Source of the DNA: Puccinia triticina
Taxonomy: Eukaryota > Basidiomycota > Pucciniomycetes > Pucciniales > Pucciniaceae
Direction: 5' to 3'
Length of the DNA: 64,000 nucleotides
Assembly (NCBI RefSeq): GCF_026914185.1
Contig: NC_070568.1
Coordinates: 2,624,001 to 2,688,000, forward strand
Part shown: one piece after another, positions 1 through 11,973 of the stretch
How the letters are laid out: each line of letters opens with the position of its first letter
How positions within the stretch are numbered: the stretch's first letter is position 1
Notes under the pieces: generated by a model
What the model saw: the letters and a program-made list of their open reading frames with translations, nothing else
Database searches by the model: none
What the model was told of the DNA's origin: nothing
Made by a program: the position numbers and the translations under genes

Positions 1-360
1 ACAAGAGCACAAGACAAACCTGGATGAAAGAGTAGTATGAGAAACAAGGTTAATGAGATAAGCGAGAGTAGAAAACGGACCTAAAGGTGTAGTCGAGTGA
101 GCAGAGTGAACAATCTTGAAACAAAGATGATTGATTTCAATTTATACTAACCTTTTATAAAGGTTTGAGATGCTCGTGAGCAAGCAGGCGACAGGCGGCG
201 GCGACAAGAGCACAAGACAAACCTGGATGAAAGAGTAGTATAAGAAACAAGGTTTATGAGATAAGCAAGAGTAGAAAACGGACCCAAAGGTGTAGTCAAG
301 TGAGCAGAGCAAACAATCTTGAAACAAATATGATTGAGGAAAAACAGTAACAGGAGATGC
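1..360. repeat. Tandem direct repeat, period about 203 bp
   Basis: The first ~135 bases recur from position 204 with only scattered substitutions (both copies begin ACAAGAGCACAAGACAAACC). The copies are separated by about 65 bases, giving a 203-bp period. The first copy may be cut by the window edge. No coding sense was recognised; reading frames here are short and not supported. Confidence 0.85.
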
Positions 361-2640
361 TGGACTAAGTACAATCAAGATAGGTTTCAAGAGAGGAGCT
401 GCGGACTACAACGTGTAACTATAACGGACTAGTATATGCTAATAGGAAGTGATAGTGCTAATATGCTAATACAAAAAATCAACTGTTTCAAGTATTGAAA
501 ACAGAAGGGTGCACATACGTGATATCACATTGTATAAGATCTGCCAATCACGCACAGGCTTTTAGGGTGTTAAAAGTTGACTTGCATAAAATCATAAAAT
601 TCTGAGCTGAAAAAAATATGGACCTACTTTGCGCACTGCAAAAAGCTCTTTGTGCACTGTGCAGTGCGCAAAGTTTGAAAATACTTTGGGCACTGCGCGT
701 GAAGGGCTTAACTTTTTCAAATTAATTATTTAACAATCAATAGAAAAGCTTATTATTGTCCTCTGTGAATTTATTTGGAGTTTTTTGAAGCTTCTCTGTA
801 TGCTTATAAATCCCATCAATAAAAAAAACAAGTACATTCATTTGGGGACCTGGAATTCACATTCCCACAGGGAAAAAAAAAACCAAATGATTTAGTGAAT
901 CATGTTCAATATGTAGTTAAAAGTTTTAGAACTTTTTGGTCACTTTGTACAAGGACAAGGCTTTCAAAAATCAGCAACTTTTTCTCAAAATATGCCAAAA
1001 TGTGCCAGTAAGTGGTAGAGAATGTAAAAAGGTACTTGGCACCGCCCGCACCCGCCCAGTGGTGCCAGATGTGGTGCCGCTGTTTTTTGGTAAAAAGCGG
1101 TGCGGTACCTGGGTACTTCCCCCAAGTACCGCCCATCCCCAGATGGTGTCAAATAAAATGCGGGATGAATAGGTAAAGTTGGGTTTCTGCCTTCCTTCTA
1201 GAATAGTCCGGGCTTGTTTGGTAGTTGGCACTGAAACTCTGCAACATACAAATCCCTTCAGCACTCCTCCGTGAGTCTGGTACAATCCCCCTGGTCTACA
1301 AAGGGTTCAACTGCTCAGCTTCCGCACGCAAGAACTCCGCAAAGGTATGGTTTTAGGGTAGGTAAAAACTCTCTGCATGCTTGTAATCTGTAAAGTCACA
1401 CTCAAATACAGCTACTACAATGTTGGTACTGTACATGTAGTAATTAAGATTGTAGAGAGAAAAGCCGTCCCCTCCCATTCCATATCCCCCACTCCCTCGG
1501 CCCCGCCGTCCTCCATTCCCACCTGGTGTTGTTTGCATCCCCTTTCCCGCACTAACAAACTCTGCCTGCATCGCCTCCCAGCCTAGCACATCTCCAACGC
1601 CTGTTCTCCTGCACCCCGCGACTAGCCTCTGGATTTAGTCTCTACCCAGCGCTTCCACCCCAACGTCATCCACTGATGATGTCTGCTTCCGCTGCCCCAG
1701 TTCACCTAACTCCGCGCCGCTACCAGTCCGTCTGTGCGCTTGATACGCCGGAGTCCTACTCCAACTCTCAGCTAAATCTCCTTCTAGGCCGTGGCTTGAA
1801 CCCCGGTTCCCCGCACCTGTGTTGGTCCCTGGTCTGCACCCGCCTCCGCCCGTTGACTTTCCGCGTGCTTTTGTTTGGCCGTACATTCAAGGTTCCCTCA
1901 GAAGCATATAAGCACACTTGCTTTTCTACTCTCTCAAGAATGCACAAGCTTAAAGAACCTAAGACTTGATTTCTAAGAAAGTAAGACCAAAAACTAAAAG
2001 AGCAACAATGTGAGACAGGAACTATTCAGGAAAAGATTGAGAAGATAAGACAGTAGATAAATAACAAACCCTGAGATAGATCACTATCTATAGAAGAACA
2101 ACTGAATGAGGAGGAAGTTTTGCAAGTAGTTGAGTTGAGCTGATAGATGGAGAAAGAGGATTAGTTGTGGGAAATGACATGATTTCCAATAGGTGGATCC
2201 AGTTAATCTGATGTAGCTCTCTGTGAAAGAGAGCTCCCTTTGTTTTATTGTTAACCAGCCCACCAAACTTTCTTGTATCCTGTAAAGTGTATAACAACTG
2301 GGGCTTTTAGATATCACACTTATTTCTTATCTTCTATAATCTCTTCCTTTTACTTATTTCTCCCGCTTACTTTGACCATCCTTGGTCTCTGTTAAGCTCA
2401 TTTTCCTCTTTGTTATCAGCTAATTCACGCTTTTCTAGCCCCCATCTTCTATCCAAGTGGTCTGCCATACCAGATAGTATTTGCTCTACAACCTTCCCAT
2501 GCCACGGGGTAAAGGTTTAGCACCTTGTAGCGTAGTATTCACATTGACTTAGTTTTTTTCTATATTTATATTCCACAGGTTATTGCAGAATTAGAGGTAA
2601 CCTTTAACAGGTAGCCAAAGCTATCCTTGCATACCATGGG
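361..2640. other. Gene-free AT-rich stretch with a dispersed-repeat fragment
   Basis: No convincing gene was found. At about 610-810 there is a diverged relative of the GCGCACTGC-rich family that forms the palindrome at 47883-49643; both carry repeated GCGCACTGC motifs followed by a run near CAATAGAAAAGCTT. Around 1030-1145 lie imperfect inverted motifs around GGTACTTGG and CCAAGTACC. From 1500 to 1900 the sequence is C-rich with short overlapping frames but no recognisable domain. Confidence 0.5.
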
Positions 2641-2648
2641 ATCAAGTC

Positions 2649-2945
2649 TGAGAGCATCCACATTTTTTTGCTAAATTCTTGGGTTAAGTAATCCTAGGTT
2701 TGTGGGCAGGTCAGCTGACCAAGGCGGGCAGACTCATTTGTTGGGTCAGCTGCAGGCTAGCTGACGTTAGAAATGCCGTAGGCTGAGGTTAAATTTCAGG
2801 TTTAGGCTTGCTAAATATAGCAAGCCCAAACCTGAAATCAAGCCTGGGCTTGTTGACCCCAGATTTAGCCCGGACCAATGTGATTGCCAGTTGGGTTAAG
2901 TGGCCAAAAATTAGCAATTTAACCCAAAAAATGCAAATGCTCTCA
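2649..2945. mobile_element. Fold-back MITE of unassigned superfamily
   Basis: The ends are inverted copies: it opens TGAGAGCATCCACATTTTTT and closes AAAAAATGCAAATGCTCTCA. Inside, around 2790-2840, is a second perfect-looking hairpin with arms ATTTCAGGTTT and AAACCTGAAAT. There is no coding capacity. A target-site duplication could not be fixed, so the superfamily is left open. Confidence 0.65.
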
Positions 2946-3528
2946 TAGGTCTTTGCAATGCTTTTCAGGTTCCCAAAATTGATTTTGGTTTTCTTTGGGT
3001 TTCAGACTGCATATGAGCAGATCTGAATATAGCAAGCACAGAATTTTCATTCTTGTCACAAACCTCTGAGGGTGAAATGAGTCAAACCAGAAATTCTAAC
3101 AATTACACGCTCTGAAATCATGATTACACACAATCTGACCAGGAATACTTCTCTGGAGGGAACATAAATATGTGATGAGATCAAGAGGATATTTGAACCC
3201 CACCCTAAAAACACAGTACATACTAGCAATGAGTTTCAGTTAATATTGCCTCCACATATCAAAAATAAGCAGTCCTGAATATCCATCTTCCCTTTTGTTT
3301 GGGCTCCTGATTTTGTTGGTGTTCATTGAGACAAAGTGTCAAAGAGGTTTTGTTCATGAGTTCCCCTTTGGTAAAAATCAGACTCTTCATGACTGTGTGA
3401 AACAAAAAAAAAGAAAAATTGTTTGAGAGATAACAAGTTGTAGTAACAAATGAATAACTTTAATTGATTAACTTCTTTACAAGACTTTGAGTGAAATGGA
3501 ACTGTGCAGAAAAAGTTACTAATGTGGG

Positions 3529-3939
3529 TAGAGATGGCAGCAGGTACCTGTTGTCTGATTTTGATAAAACTTCTTCCAAGTGCTTGTGATTAAAGAACAT
3601 CAATAGGTAACACTTTCATCTCATGAAGTACAATTTGGACTTGAGGAAGACACTCAGCTAAATGTCTAGGAAGGCACACATAAAAGTACAGATGCCAAAT
3701 ACCTGCGCACAGGTACCTGTCAACAGGTATACCTGTTGGCAGGTACCTGTACAACATTATTTGACTTCTTTAATCTTACTTGTTCTGGCCTATCCGGCTA
3801 GCTGAGTGTTTTCCTCAAGTCCAGGTGGTACTTGATGGACTGAAGCTGTTACATATTGATTTTAGTTACTCACAAGTACTTGGAAGCAGATTCATTAAAA
3901 TCAGTAAAATCAGACAGCAGGTACCTGATGCCATCTCTG
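3529..3939. mobile_element. hAT-type fold-back MITE
   Basis: The element is 411 bp. Its two halves are inverted copies over roughly 150 bp, with ends TAGAGATGGCA and TGCCATCTCTG. It is bounded by an exact 8-bp direct repeat, AATGTGGG, at 3521-3528 and 3940-3947. An 8-bp duplication plus CAGAGATGGC-like ends is typical of the hAT superfamily. The centre contains palindromic GGTACCTG blocks. It is non-autonomous: no transposase frame is present. Confidence 0.85.
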
Positions 3940-3947
3940 AATGTGGG

Positions 3948-6603
3948 ACATGATGAGGTGTTATCCCAGTTTATTAAAAACAAAGATTCACCAAAACCAT
4001 GTTTGTGGTTTCGGCCTGTCTTTGACTTAAAATTTCCTCCAAACCACGCTATTGGGTGGCTGAAGGAATAGCTTCAAAATTCAACCCCCGAACACTAAAG
4101 TGCCTTATTGACCCCCCAGCCGGTGCGCGAGCAACAGGCAAAAAGAGGCCGGTAAACCCCCCTTTCATCAGGAAGTACTGACATCGAGAGGGGTGGATAA
4201 GCAAACCATGCCTATGCAAGCGCAGTAGGTCATGATATTACTGGACAATTGACTCAACAAGGGGACAAACACACATGAAGGAGCCGCTCCTAGGTACATA
4301 TACCCCCACACCTCATAGTCACCCTCCCAACAAGAAAAAACTACATGGGCTGCCCTCCACCCCCTTCTACTAAACAACTGACCTGGCCAAATTAGACATT
4401 CACAGGGACCCTCACTACACACATCCAGCAGCAACTTCACCTTCCCGACAAGCCGCCGCGCCACATCCTTAGCCACGCCAAACCCTTGCCAGGCAGACTT
4501 TTGCAACCTTCCTGGATCATTGCGCTCCCCTCGTCTATGCTCAGGTTCTTGTATTTTTTCTAATTGGGGCCAAACTGTCCGCTTTTGGCCACCTCAATGC
4601 ATGCTTAATATGTAACAGTGAGTTTCATCATTGTTTCATCATTAAAGAATACACGGAGCGCTCCTGAGTCACTTTGAAAATGACTGAAACACGTGTCACT
4701 GCAATTATTATTTGGGGTGGATTCTCTGCAGTGGATCTTGGCCCTGTCATTGAGGCTTCAATCTCCTCCCATCACGCTTCAGGCTGCGCGTCCGTCCCAT
4801 GAAGCCAACCCCACACAGTCTATCCTTATGATCAGCTGCGCCGAATGTGCCGAGATCCACAAAGCGTACACCCGCGGTGCAAAATTTTCAAAGTCCGACG
4901 TCCTTTTCCCCCTCCAAAAAGAAAGACGTGCAACGCTCCGCAGGTGCGGCAATCTGCCGTTCAGTATGATAATCACGGTGCAAGATGAGCATCCGACGGC
5001 TCATCGGGAGCACTTGCACAAGCGACCAAGGGTGCCCGTCAGGGCTGATCTCCCGCCTGTGGGCGGTAATTCGCCGCAAAAACACGGCGAAAATCAAGAC
5101 ACCGCTGACCACCGTCCATCCACAGGATCACCGTAACAACACCATGTTCGCGACAGCATACAGCCTAATGGTTCCCCACCTGAATACACGGCGGCCAGCC
5201 ATAAAAGGCCCGTACATCCTCAGGGACACTGCAACTGAGCCGTGTCGGTGACAGCACACAGCCAAATGGTGCAGGCCTCATAGTCCGGAACCGTCCCTGC
5301 TGGCATACACGGCAGACTAGCCATCCCAGCCAAGACTGTTACCTTGCAGTGATGTTGACTCCGCATGTATCATTGAAGATATCCAACATTGCCAGGCTCC
5401 AAATGCGGAAAGCAGCACTCAACTTACAGGCCTGTAAGACAGGCTCCGCCACCAGAAGCAACATAAATACCATGTAAATAGGAAAGACGTGTAGTACCTC
5501 GAATGGCGTGTCTGTACAACCATTGAAATCTAAATCAAAAATCCACACTGTCAAAACCAACCAGCAGGTATGTACGGGCTTTGTAACAATATGGATCTAT
5601 GTATACGTACCTGGAACCCTAAACAAGGAGTTGAACAGCCCCGCCCGGCTCATCCTTATCCAATGTATCAAAACGCTTTGTGTGAGCCTGATTCTCTATG
5701 GTGACAACAAGACACAAGAAATGGGGGGGCAATATTTGGATTTCTTTGGATAAAGAAGATACAAATATAAGAGAGGAAGAGAAAGAGAGAGAGAGACTGA
5801 GCAGAATCAAGATTTGCAGATATTCAAGGTTATTCAGGTGGGAATGCACGTCCACTGGCAATGCTACCTCTTCAGAAGAGTGCTGCAAAGCTGTGCTAGA
5901 GAGTGCTACAGCCTCCTCTCACCAAAGAAACGTGAAGGGTCTCTGGATTAGATAAGTTTAATCCAGCCACAATTTTTTAGCTTCCTTCTGGATAGTCAAG
6001 GTTCTTTAAAGGGAAACCTATGTGGTTTGTTTCTTACAAAAACCACAGAAAAAGAATGCAGATATGAAGGGACAGCCCTGTGATCAAGAATGAGGCAAAG
6101 GCCAGCAAAGAAGAGCAGATCAAGCAAGACACAGATTTGTACCTCTGAGATAAGCAAGGTTCAGTGAAAGAGGTTACTTACTGTCAATATCCTAGGCGCC
6201 TGTGACGGAAGGTATACTGGGAGTGTGGTAAACTCTTTGGTGGTGATCCTGGGTTATCTGGGGTGTGGTTCTGGTGTGCTGAAGTCTGTAGATCCGCCTC
6301 AGGCAAGGGGATCCTGACTACGAAAATTTTCACAGTTTGCTTATGTAATTTACATATGTACATGTGGTTTGGCGCGCCTGGTAGCGCTGACAGGTCACAA
6401 CTGCGCATGTGCCCCACAACTCAGTAATTCAGGGAAGGAGTATAGTTAAAAAGAATTGGTAAGTTGTAACTAGGGTTAAAATTGCATTAAGAAACAGAAT
6501 ATGAAGTCTAAACAAGGTTATCTCTTAAGATGAAAAAGATATGAAGTAATTCATATGTACAAAGTAGAAAAAGGCAGATTTTAGGTCAGCTCATGAGATG
6601 ACT
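3948..6603. other. Gene-free stretch
   Basis: Frames of 60-150 codons occur (for example 4693-5136 on the plus strand) but none shows a recognisable domain, splice pattern or consistent codon bias, so no gene is called. Bases 5770-5800 hold a purine-rich GA run. No repeat structure was noticed. Confidence 0.4.
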
Positions 6604-8758
6604 CTAAGGCTGACACTTTGTAAAAGCAGAATTGGCTGGGCTGACATTATTCCCCTTTGCTTGTAGGTCATACCTGTACATGGAAATTTGTCTGTTGATG
6701 GAGTCTTTGATGCCTAGCTCCCCACCAAGGTCACCCACACGTGTTTTTGACTTCGGTTCCTTTGACATCTGCCACAAAAGATAACAGTTTGCAATGATTC
6801 CAACCCACAAACTCAGCCCATTAGTGATCTATACACAAACAGCATGGTTTCGATGTTAAATCAAAGGTATAGCACAAATCAATCAATCAAATTAAAACAC
6901 TGACCCAAACTCTGTCCGCACTGATTTGCAAGAAAAATTGCAAATAAGCCATTGTCTTCTTCTGAGCCACAGTCCTTACAGACAAATCACATGTCCGGCA
7001 CGGAGTGCGTGAATTAGAGGGCATCACCGTGCTAGTAATTTCAGTGTGCATTGGTGTGTCTGCCAAAAAGCAGATGATGCTTGTGGTTACCAACACCTCC
7101 TCAGACAACCCACAGTCATAAGCGCTGAAACCGTTTGTTGTTAATTCCCTGAATGATTTTCAGATATAAGGTTTAAATGTAAGACTAAATATGCAAACCC
7201 AGCTCGGGCATGAATCACATACATTATATCATCAACAATCCCTTCAGCAATCTCCAAGGGGCCTGCGCTGTTTGAAGTGCTCAAGAAATGGCAGTGGAAA
7301 TGCTGGTTGGTGAGTGTTGGTGGTAGGCCAGCAAGTATGAAGTAGTACAATATGTGTTTGTTCCATTTTTTGGACGCATTCCCAGAGGTATCATCTGAAT
7401 ATAGGCAAATGGGAACGTGGCGAATGACTTTTGACCCCGCTCTCTTCCTCCAGGGGTTAGGCATTTCCCTCACAGTACGGCCTAACGAGCTGACCTCTAC
7501 GATTACAGAAGAGTCAGTGTTTGGCTCTTCTGTCAGACAATAAAGTAGTCAATCAAGAAACTCAGATTTACCGTACAGCTTGTTTCCACAAATACTGGAA
7601 AAGAGTGATCCATCAGGGGCCTCCATCAAAGGATATTCCACATCAAACTCGGTTACGCTGATGCTGGTATATTCAGGAGAGGAAAAAGCAACATCTTTGC
7701 AGATTGAAAAAACCAGTTGTCCACTCTTGCAATCCGCATCTATTGTGGGTGTCAGGCAATGAGCATACATCTCCCCGCCATACTCATAGAAGAAGGCCGG
7801 GATGACAATCAGCCCAGATTGGAGCTGGATTAGTTCAAACAAATAAAAACTGTGATTTTTATGCCAAACCATCTGCGCACGTGTATTTGGGGAGAGCTCC
7901 TCAAGCCACTTTGATAATTGGTATAATCGTGATATGTTCTGTCCGCCAGTCATCTCCGGGTAGTATCTCAGGTGAGGTTCAACCAGTGGATTGGCCAACT
8001 CGAGTCCAAGTATTTTTTTGAGACTCAAGTAGTGTACTGGTGTGTTAATCACCGACCGGCGCCCCACTACCTCAAGTCCTATCATCTTCCGGAGCTCGGT
8101 TTTAACCCAACGGATGGTAGTCCAATCAGGCAGATTGACAGCACAGATATCAAACCCCATGCGCACATGGTTATACATTGCGCGTGAAATGATGGTTCTT
8201 GTGTGGCCAATCACCAAACAACCAATCAAATACTGTTGGAAACAATATTAGCAAAATGCCACCAGCCCAGCGCAAAAGGCCAATATGAGTGAGAAATAGA
8301 AATATCCTCTGCCGGCGCACCTCTACAGCCTTAAACGGCCACCACTCTTCACTACGTTTGCGACCCCAGGCACCACTGGACTGCCCATTGGCATGCGGAG
8401 CTGGCCGCGGCTGATCAGGATTTGATGGTTGGCGAGTATTCCACCCCATATCATCACTCGAGCAGGTTGAATTGGAAGCATCATCGTATTCCCCCCCTGT
8501 GCGTTCAGTTTCTTCGCTGTAAATGCTGTCCTGGTCTATGAAGGCCAAATCTAGTCCTAACTCATGGTTGTCACTCTCTGGCTCGATTGGCGGCTCCTCT
8601 GCTGGGGGTTGTTCGTGCTCTGCCGTCCAGTCCATTTTTTCAGGTATCAGAGCTGGTGCTTCATCTACAGGTAAGTGCGCGTGTGCCCGTTTGTCGCGCC
8701 GTCTGGCCGCCTCCATATGAGTCTCCGTCTGCTCATGCTTATGCAAGTTTTTGTACAT
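6604..8758 (-). CDS. Multi-exon zinc-finger, transposon-type protein, probably truncated at the C-terminus
   Basis: Not a family I can name with certainty. The organisation resembles a large group of multi-copy rust proteins that accompany DNA transposons. The supported exons, in minus order, are 8758-8321, 8232-7572, 7529-7223, 7148 to about 6915, and about 6837-6604. Introns of 88, 42 and 74 bp sit between the first four, and each junction restores the frame. Just before the first ATG the frame already reads WYCHLCGGGRGS, so a C2H2-like finger (C-x2-C...H-x3-H) spans the chosen start and the true start may be further upstream. An acidic linker follows, then EWWPFKAVE joined to YLIGCLVIGH, then LYSDDTSGNASKKWNKH, then FLADTPMHTEITS with a CRTC pair. 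Related proteins usually run on past the stop seen here. The fourth junction (about 6914/6838) is the least certain. Confidence 0.55.
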
Positions 8759-9795
8759 TGAACCACGGCCGCCTCCACAGAGGTGACAGTACCACTTGTC
8801 TTGTGTTTCACCAGGCTTTCGGTAAAATAGGCCTAGAAATGGCCAAAATTGTCAGCTCTAACGATGCCAAATTTACGCTACATGACTTACTCATATTGGC
8901 CTTCTCAGGCACTCGCTTCCTGGAATGTTTAACCATGCTTGATGAACTCCCTTTGAATAAACTACTAGCAATGTTCCAGAGGTATGTCCGGCTGAAGGAT
9001 ATGATAGGTTGTCTTCTTGCCAAAAGTCAACAGCGCGCACACTCCTCAGGAGCCTTGGCGAGTTGTATGCACGGAATTGACAATGTTGGAGTTTCAGATT
9101 TTGCTCAGGTGATGGCGCGGCTCCAAAACTTTTGGGGGTAAAAAAACTTCCACGGGTGCGGCGCTATGGGCCCGCGTCAGTGCCGGCCAACCTTCAAACC
9201 AAAATCAAGACCCAATCACTCTGTCCTCGACGCAAAAATGGTCTGTTTAATCAACCATGCATCCAGCTTTGACTCACTGTGGGTCAGGGAAGGGGTCAAT
9301 GGGGTCCCTTCCCTGCTCACTGTTCAATTATCTGCCAAACAGTGATCAGACTTCCAACCAGCAACATTTGGAACACCAACTTCTAGCTGGCAATATTCGG
9401 GACTCCACTTCTAGCCGACAACACTCAGAACTCCAAATGGCGTCAAGGGCCCTCGGCTTTCCTCAATCCAATTCTGATTGACAGATTTATCTACAATGAT
9501 CTCATCAAGTATGACATTTTGATCATGCCTTCGCTTGCATTTATCTGCGCGGGTGTAATTCTTGCGCCTTCTGGGGCGGAGGTTGATTTTTCCGCAGGCA
9601 TTATTTAGCTACACTTTTGCAGGCAGGGTTGCGTGAGTGTCACCCATTCCACCTTTTTTTCCATCCCAAACAATTTTTCCATCTTATTTCCTTTGATCCC
9701 CTTTGGTTCCCCGACTTACATCCAAGTATTGCACCTCGCACCAGTGTTGCTAACTGCACCTAAAAACTTTGCACTTCATATTTTTTGCCACCACA
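8759..9795. other. Intergenic stretch between divergent genes
   Basis: About 1 kb lies between the minus-strand zinc-finger gene and the plus-strand gene that begins at 9796. It may hold the 5' end of the former: the finger-coding frame is open back to about 8840. Bases 9640-9700 are T-rich. No promoter motif could be defended. Confidence 0.4.
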
Positions 9796-11652
9796 ATGTC
9801 AACCTCCAGCCAGTCTCCACGTGGTTCCCCTTCTCCAGCCAGACACTCAACTGACAGCAACAGGCCTGGTCGCAATTCAGATGAGTTCCCTGATGGTTCC
9901 AGCAGACAATCACACTCAAACTTCCGGAACCCCACCCGAACATCTCCCTATGGCCTAGATTCCGCGCCAGCTCGTGGGAGCAGAGGTCAAGGGTCTGCGG
10001 GACACAACAGATCCCGTGACGGCACCAATGCAGGTCAGTTTCTTGCAAGTCATCTTACTTTGCGCTACCAGAAACTGACAACTTTGTGCAGGAAGATTGT
10101 CCAGTGTGGATACCCAGTTAGGCAGATCTGCCTGTCGAGGTATTTGTACACAACGCAATCACAGGGCAACTGGGTCCCGCAGAATCAGCCAACCGTGGCC
10201 GCCTGCCGAAGTGCCATTTCATGTGTTTGATGCCGAGCTCAATGATGAATTTTTCAGGACTTTGGGCAGTACATTTGATCATTGGGCACCTTACAATGCC
10301 TTCGCGGAGGAGCTGGTCATGGTTAGTTGTATTTTTCTTCTTTGCACATGCAAGAATTTTGTCGAATTCAAATCATGGTTTGATTGATGGTGCTCTTGCA
10401 GGTCCCTCAACCATGTCAATATGCTGTACTTCTGTACTCGGTCTTATCAGTGAGACAATCGATTGAATCCCTAATACGCGCCCAGGATGAAGCTTGGGAA
10501 GCAACTCCAGCACCTGCTGTGATCCCTTTATCACTGCAAGCAAGGATGCATACTTTCCAACGGTTTTTTTGAGTATGTTTCTTTGCTGACAAGGCATCCT
10601 TAAAACGTTAGACTGATGTCTTGCCTATCATACATGTAGACTTTTGTCCAATCACGAGCAAAGGAGATATTGCTGGACCCAATACTTGATATCTACTCCT
10701 GTGAGCCGGTTAGGGGTGCTCCGCCTGCAGGGAGGAGCTTACTAGACCAGGTTGTGGTAAGTAGCCTGCTTCAAGTATCTGCAGCAACATGCTCAAGCTA
10801 ATCCAACATGTCCATTTGTAGGATCATGTTAGAGCCCAGTCCAATGAATTCAAGCGAGATTACCTACCACCTGGGTACATGGACGAGGAGCCTGCTGCCG
10901 AGGCAAGTGTAAATTCAGAGATGCAGGACCAAATTAAGCATGAAAGGGGAGCCATGCGCAACATGGTGAGCGCTACAAGTTCGACTGTGGGTTGAAAATT
11001 TGGGACTGACTTGTAATAAAAATGTGTAGCTCCTCACCATGGTCCACGATCCTCAAGGACGCCCAATTACGCACCCAGTGCCCACACTCACTAATCTGAT
11101 TATAGATGTAAGCTTTCTGTGAACTGCTGCATATGTAAAAGGCTTGGAGTTTAGCTCAATACATACCATTTTTTTTGTTTATTCAAGATGCGTCAAAGGA
11201 TGTTAAGTACAGCTGCCCGGGGTGCTGATCCACCTAACGGGATGGACAGAGAGCAATAGAATCGGCGGGTCCGTACACGTATTGCTTACCTGCGAATTCA
11301 GACCATATCACACTATGCTCGGCCGGCTCCGGGCAATGTCAACCGGCAATGGGCTTTGGTGGATGAACAACTTCAAGTGCTCTGCGCAAAGGGGGGGCCA
11401 TATAGGAGAGCGTGTGTTAGAACATCCTTTGAATCTGTTTGTGGGCATGAAAAACTGATTTCAGCTGCTCACAGGTTCTTCCGACTGATTATGGAGCTTG
11501 ATCAAGCAACTTTTGGTGACCGGTTCTTTGCTGAGATGGATGTTGACAGCATCAGGCCACCTACCAAGGATGAAGTACTAGCTAAGATGGAGTTAATTGC
11601 CACCGAGCGAGCCGCGGGCGGAGCTGGCGATTTTGGCGCCAGTTTGATATGA
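9796..11652 (+). pseudogene. Eight-exon gene of unknown function with two in-frame stops
   Basis: Function unknown; no domain recognised. Exons that join in frame are 9796-10033, 10092-10321, 10402-10572, 10640-10756, 10822-10965, 11030-11107, 11188-11411 and 11475-11652, with GT-AG introns of 58-81 bp. Exons 4, 5 and 6 are exact multiples of three. The N-terminus is Ser/Pro/Arg-rich and disordered-looking; the C-terminal third (NVNRQWALVDEQLQVL, then YRRA joined to FFRLIMELDQ) looks like a folded helical region. A TGA is the last codon of exon 3, directly before the GTATGT donor, and a TAG lies in exon 7 at 11257-11259, so this copy is probably dead unless the models are slightly off. It is divergent from the zinc-finger gene at 6604-8758, and the two may belong to one mobile unit; that is inference. 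Confidence 0.5.
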
Positions 11653-11748
11653 CAAGGGGATGTCTTTTTTACCGTACTGTACAGGTGGTTCCCCATTTAC
11701 ATACGCTTTGTGTTCAGTTATCTTTTTTTCTACATTTGTGAATGTTTA

Positions 11749-11970
11749 GGCCCTGTTTGGCAGCGTGATTATTACGCAATAAATAATCTTGCCATGTCCC
11801 CCTACATTGTGTAAGACACTACTTTTCCGCCTGATCTTTTGGAAGTGAACTGCCAAGCCTTATGAGGGTTTACTTTTCAAAGATTATCCCAAAGAGACAT
11901 GTTTTACCATATGTAATGTAGTATGTTTCCTATTATTACGCTGCATAATATGACGCTGCCAAACAGGGCC
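11749..11970. mobile_element. Tourist-like (PIF/Harbinger) MITE
   Basis: The element is 222 bp with terminal inverted repeats GGCCCTGTTTGGCAGCGT and ACGCTGCCAAACAGGGCC. Direct TTA duplications flank it at 11746-11748 and 11971-11973. GGCCTGTTTGG-like ends with a TTA/TAA target duplication are the signature of Tourist MITEs mobilised by PIF/Harbinger transposases. No coding capacity. It sits about 100 bp after the stop of the gene at 9796-11652. Confidence 0.85.
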
Positions 11971-11973
11971 TTA

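Noticed and set aside
4693..5136. 147-codon plus frame as a gene
   Set aside because: No recognisable domain or splice structure, and opposite-strand frames overlap it.
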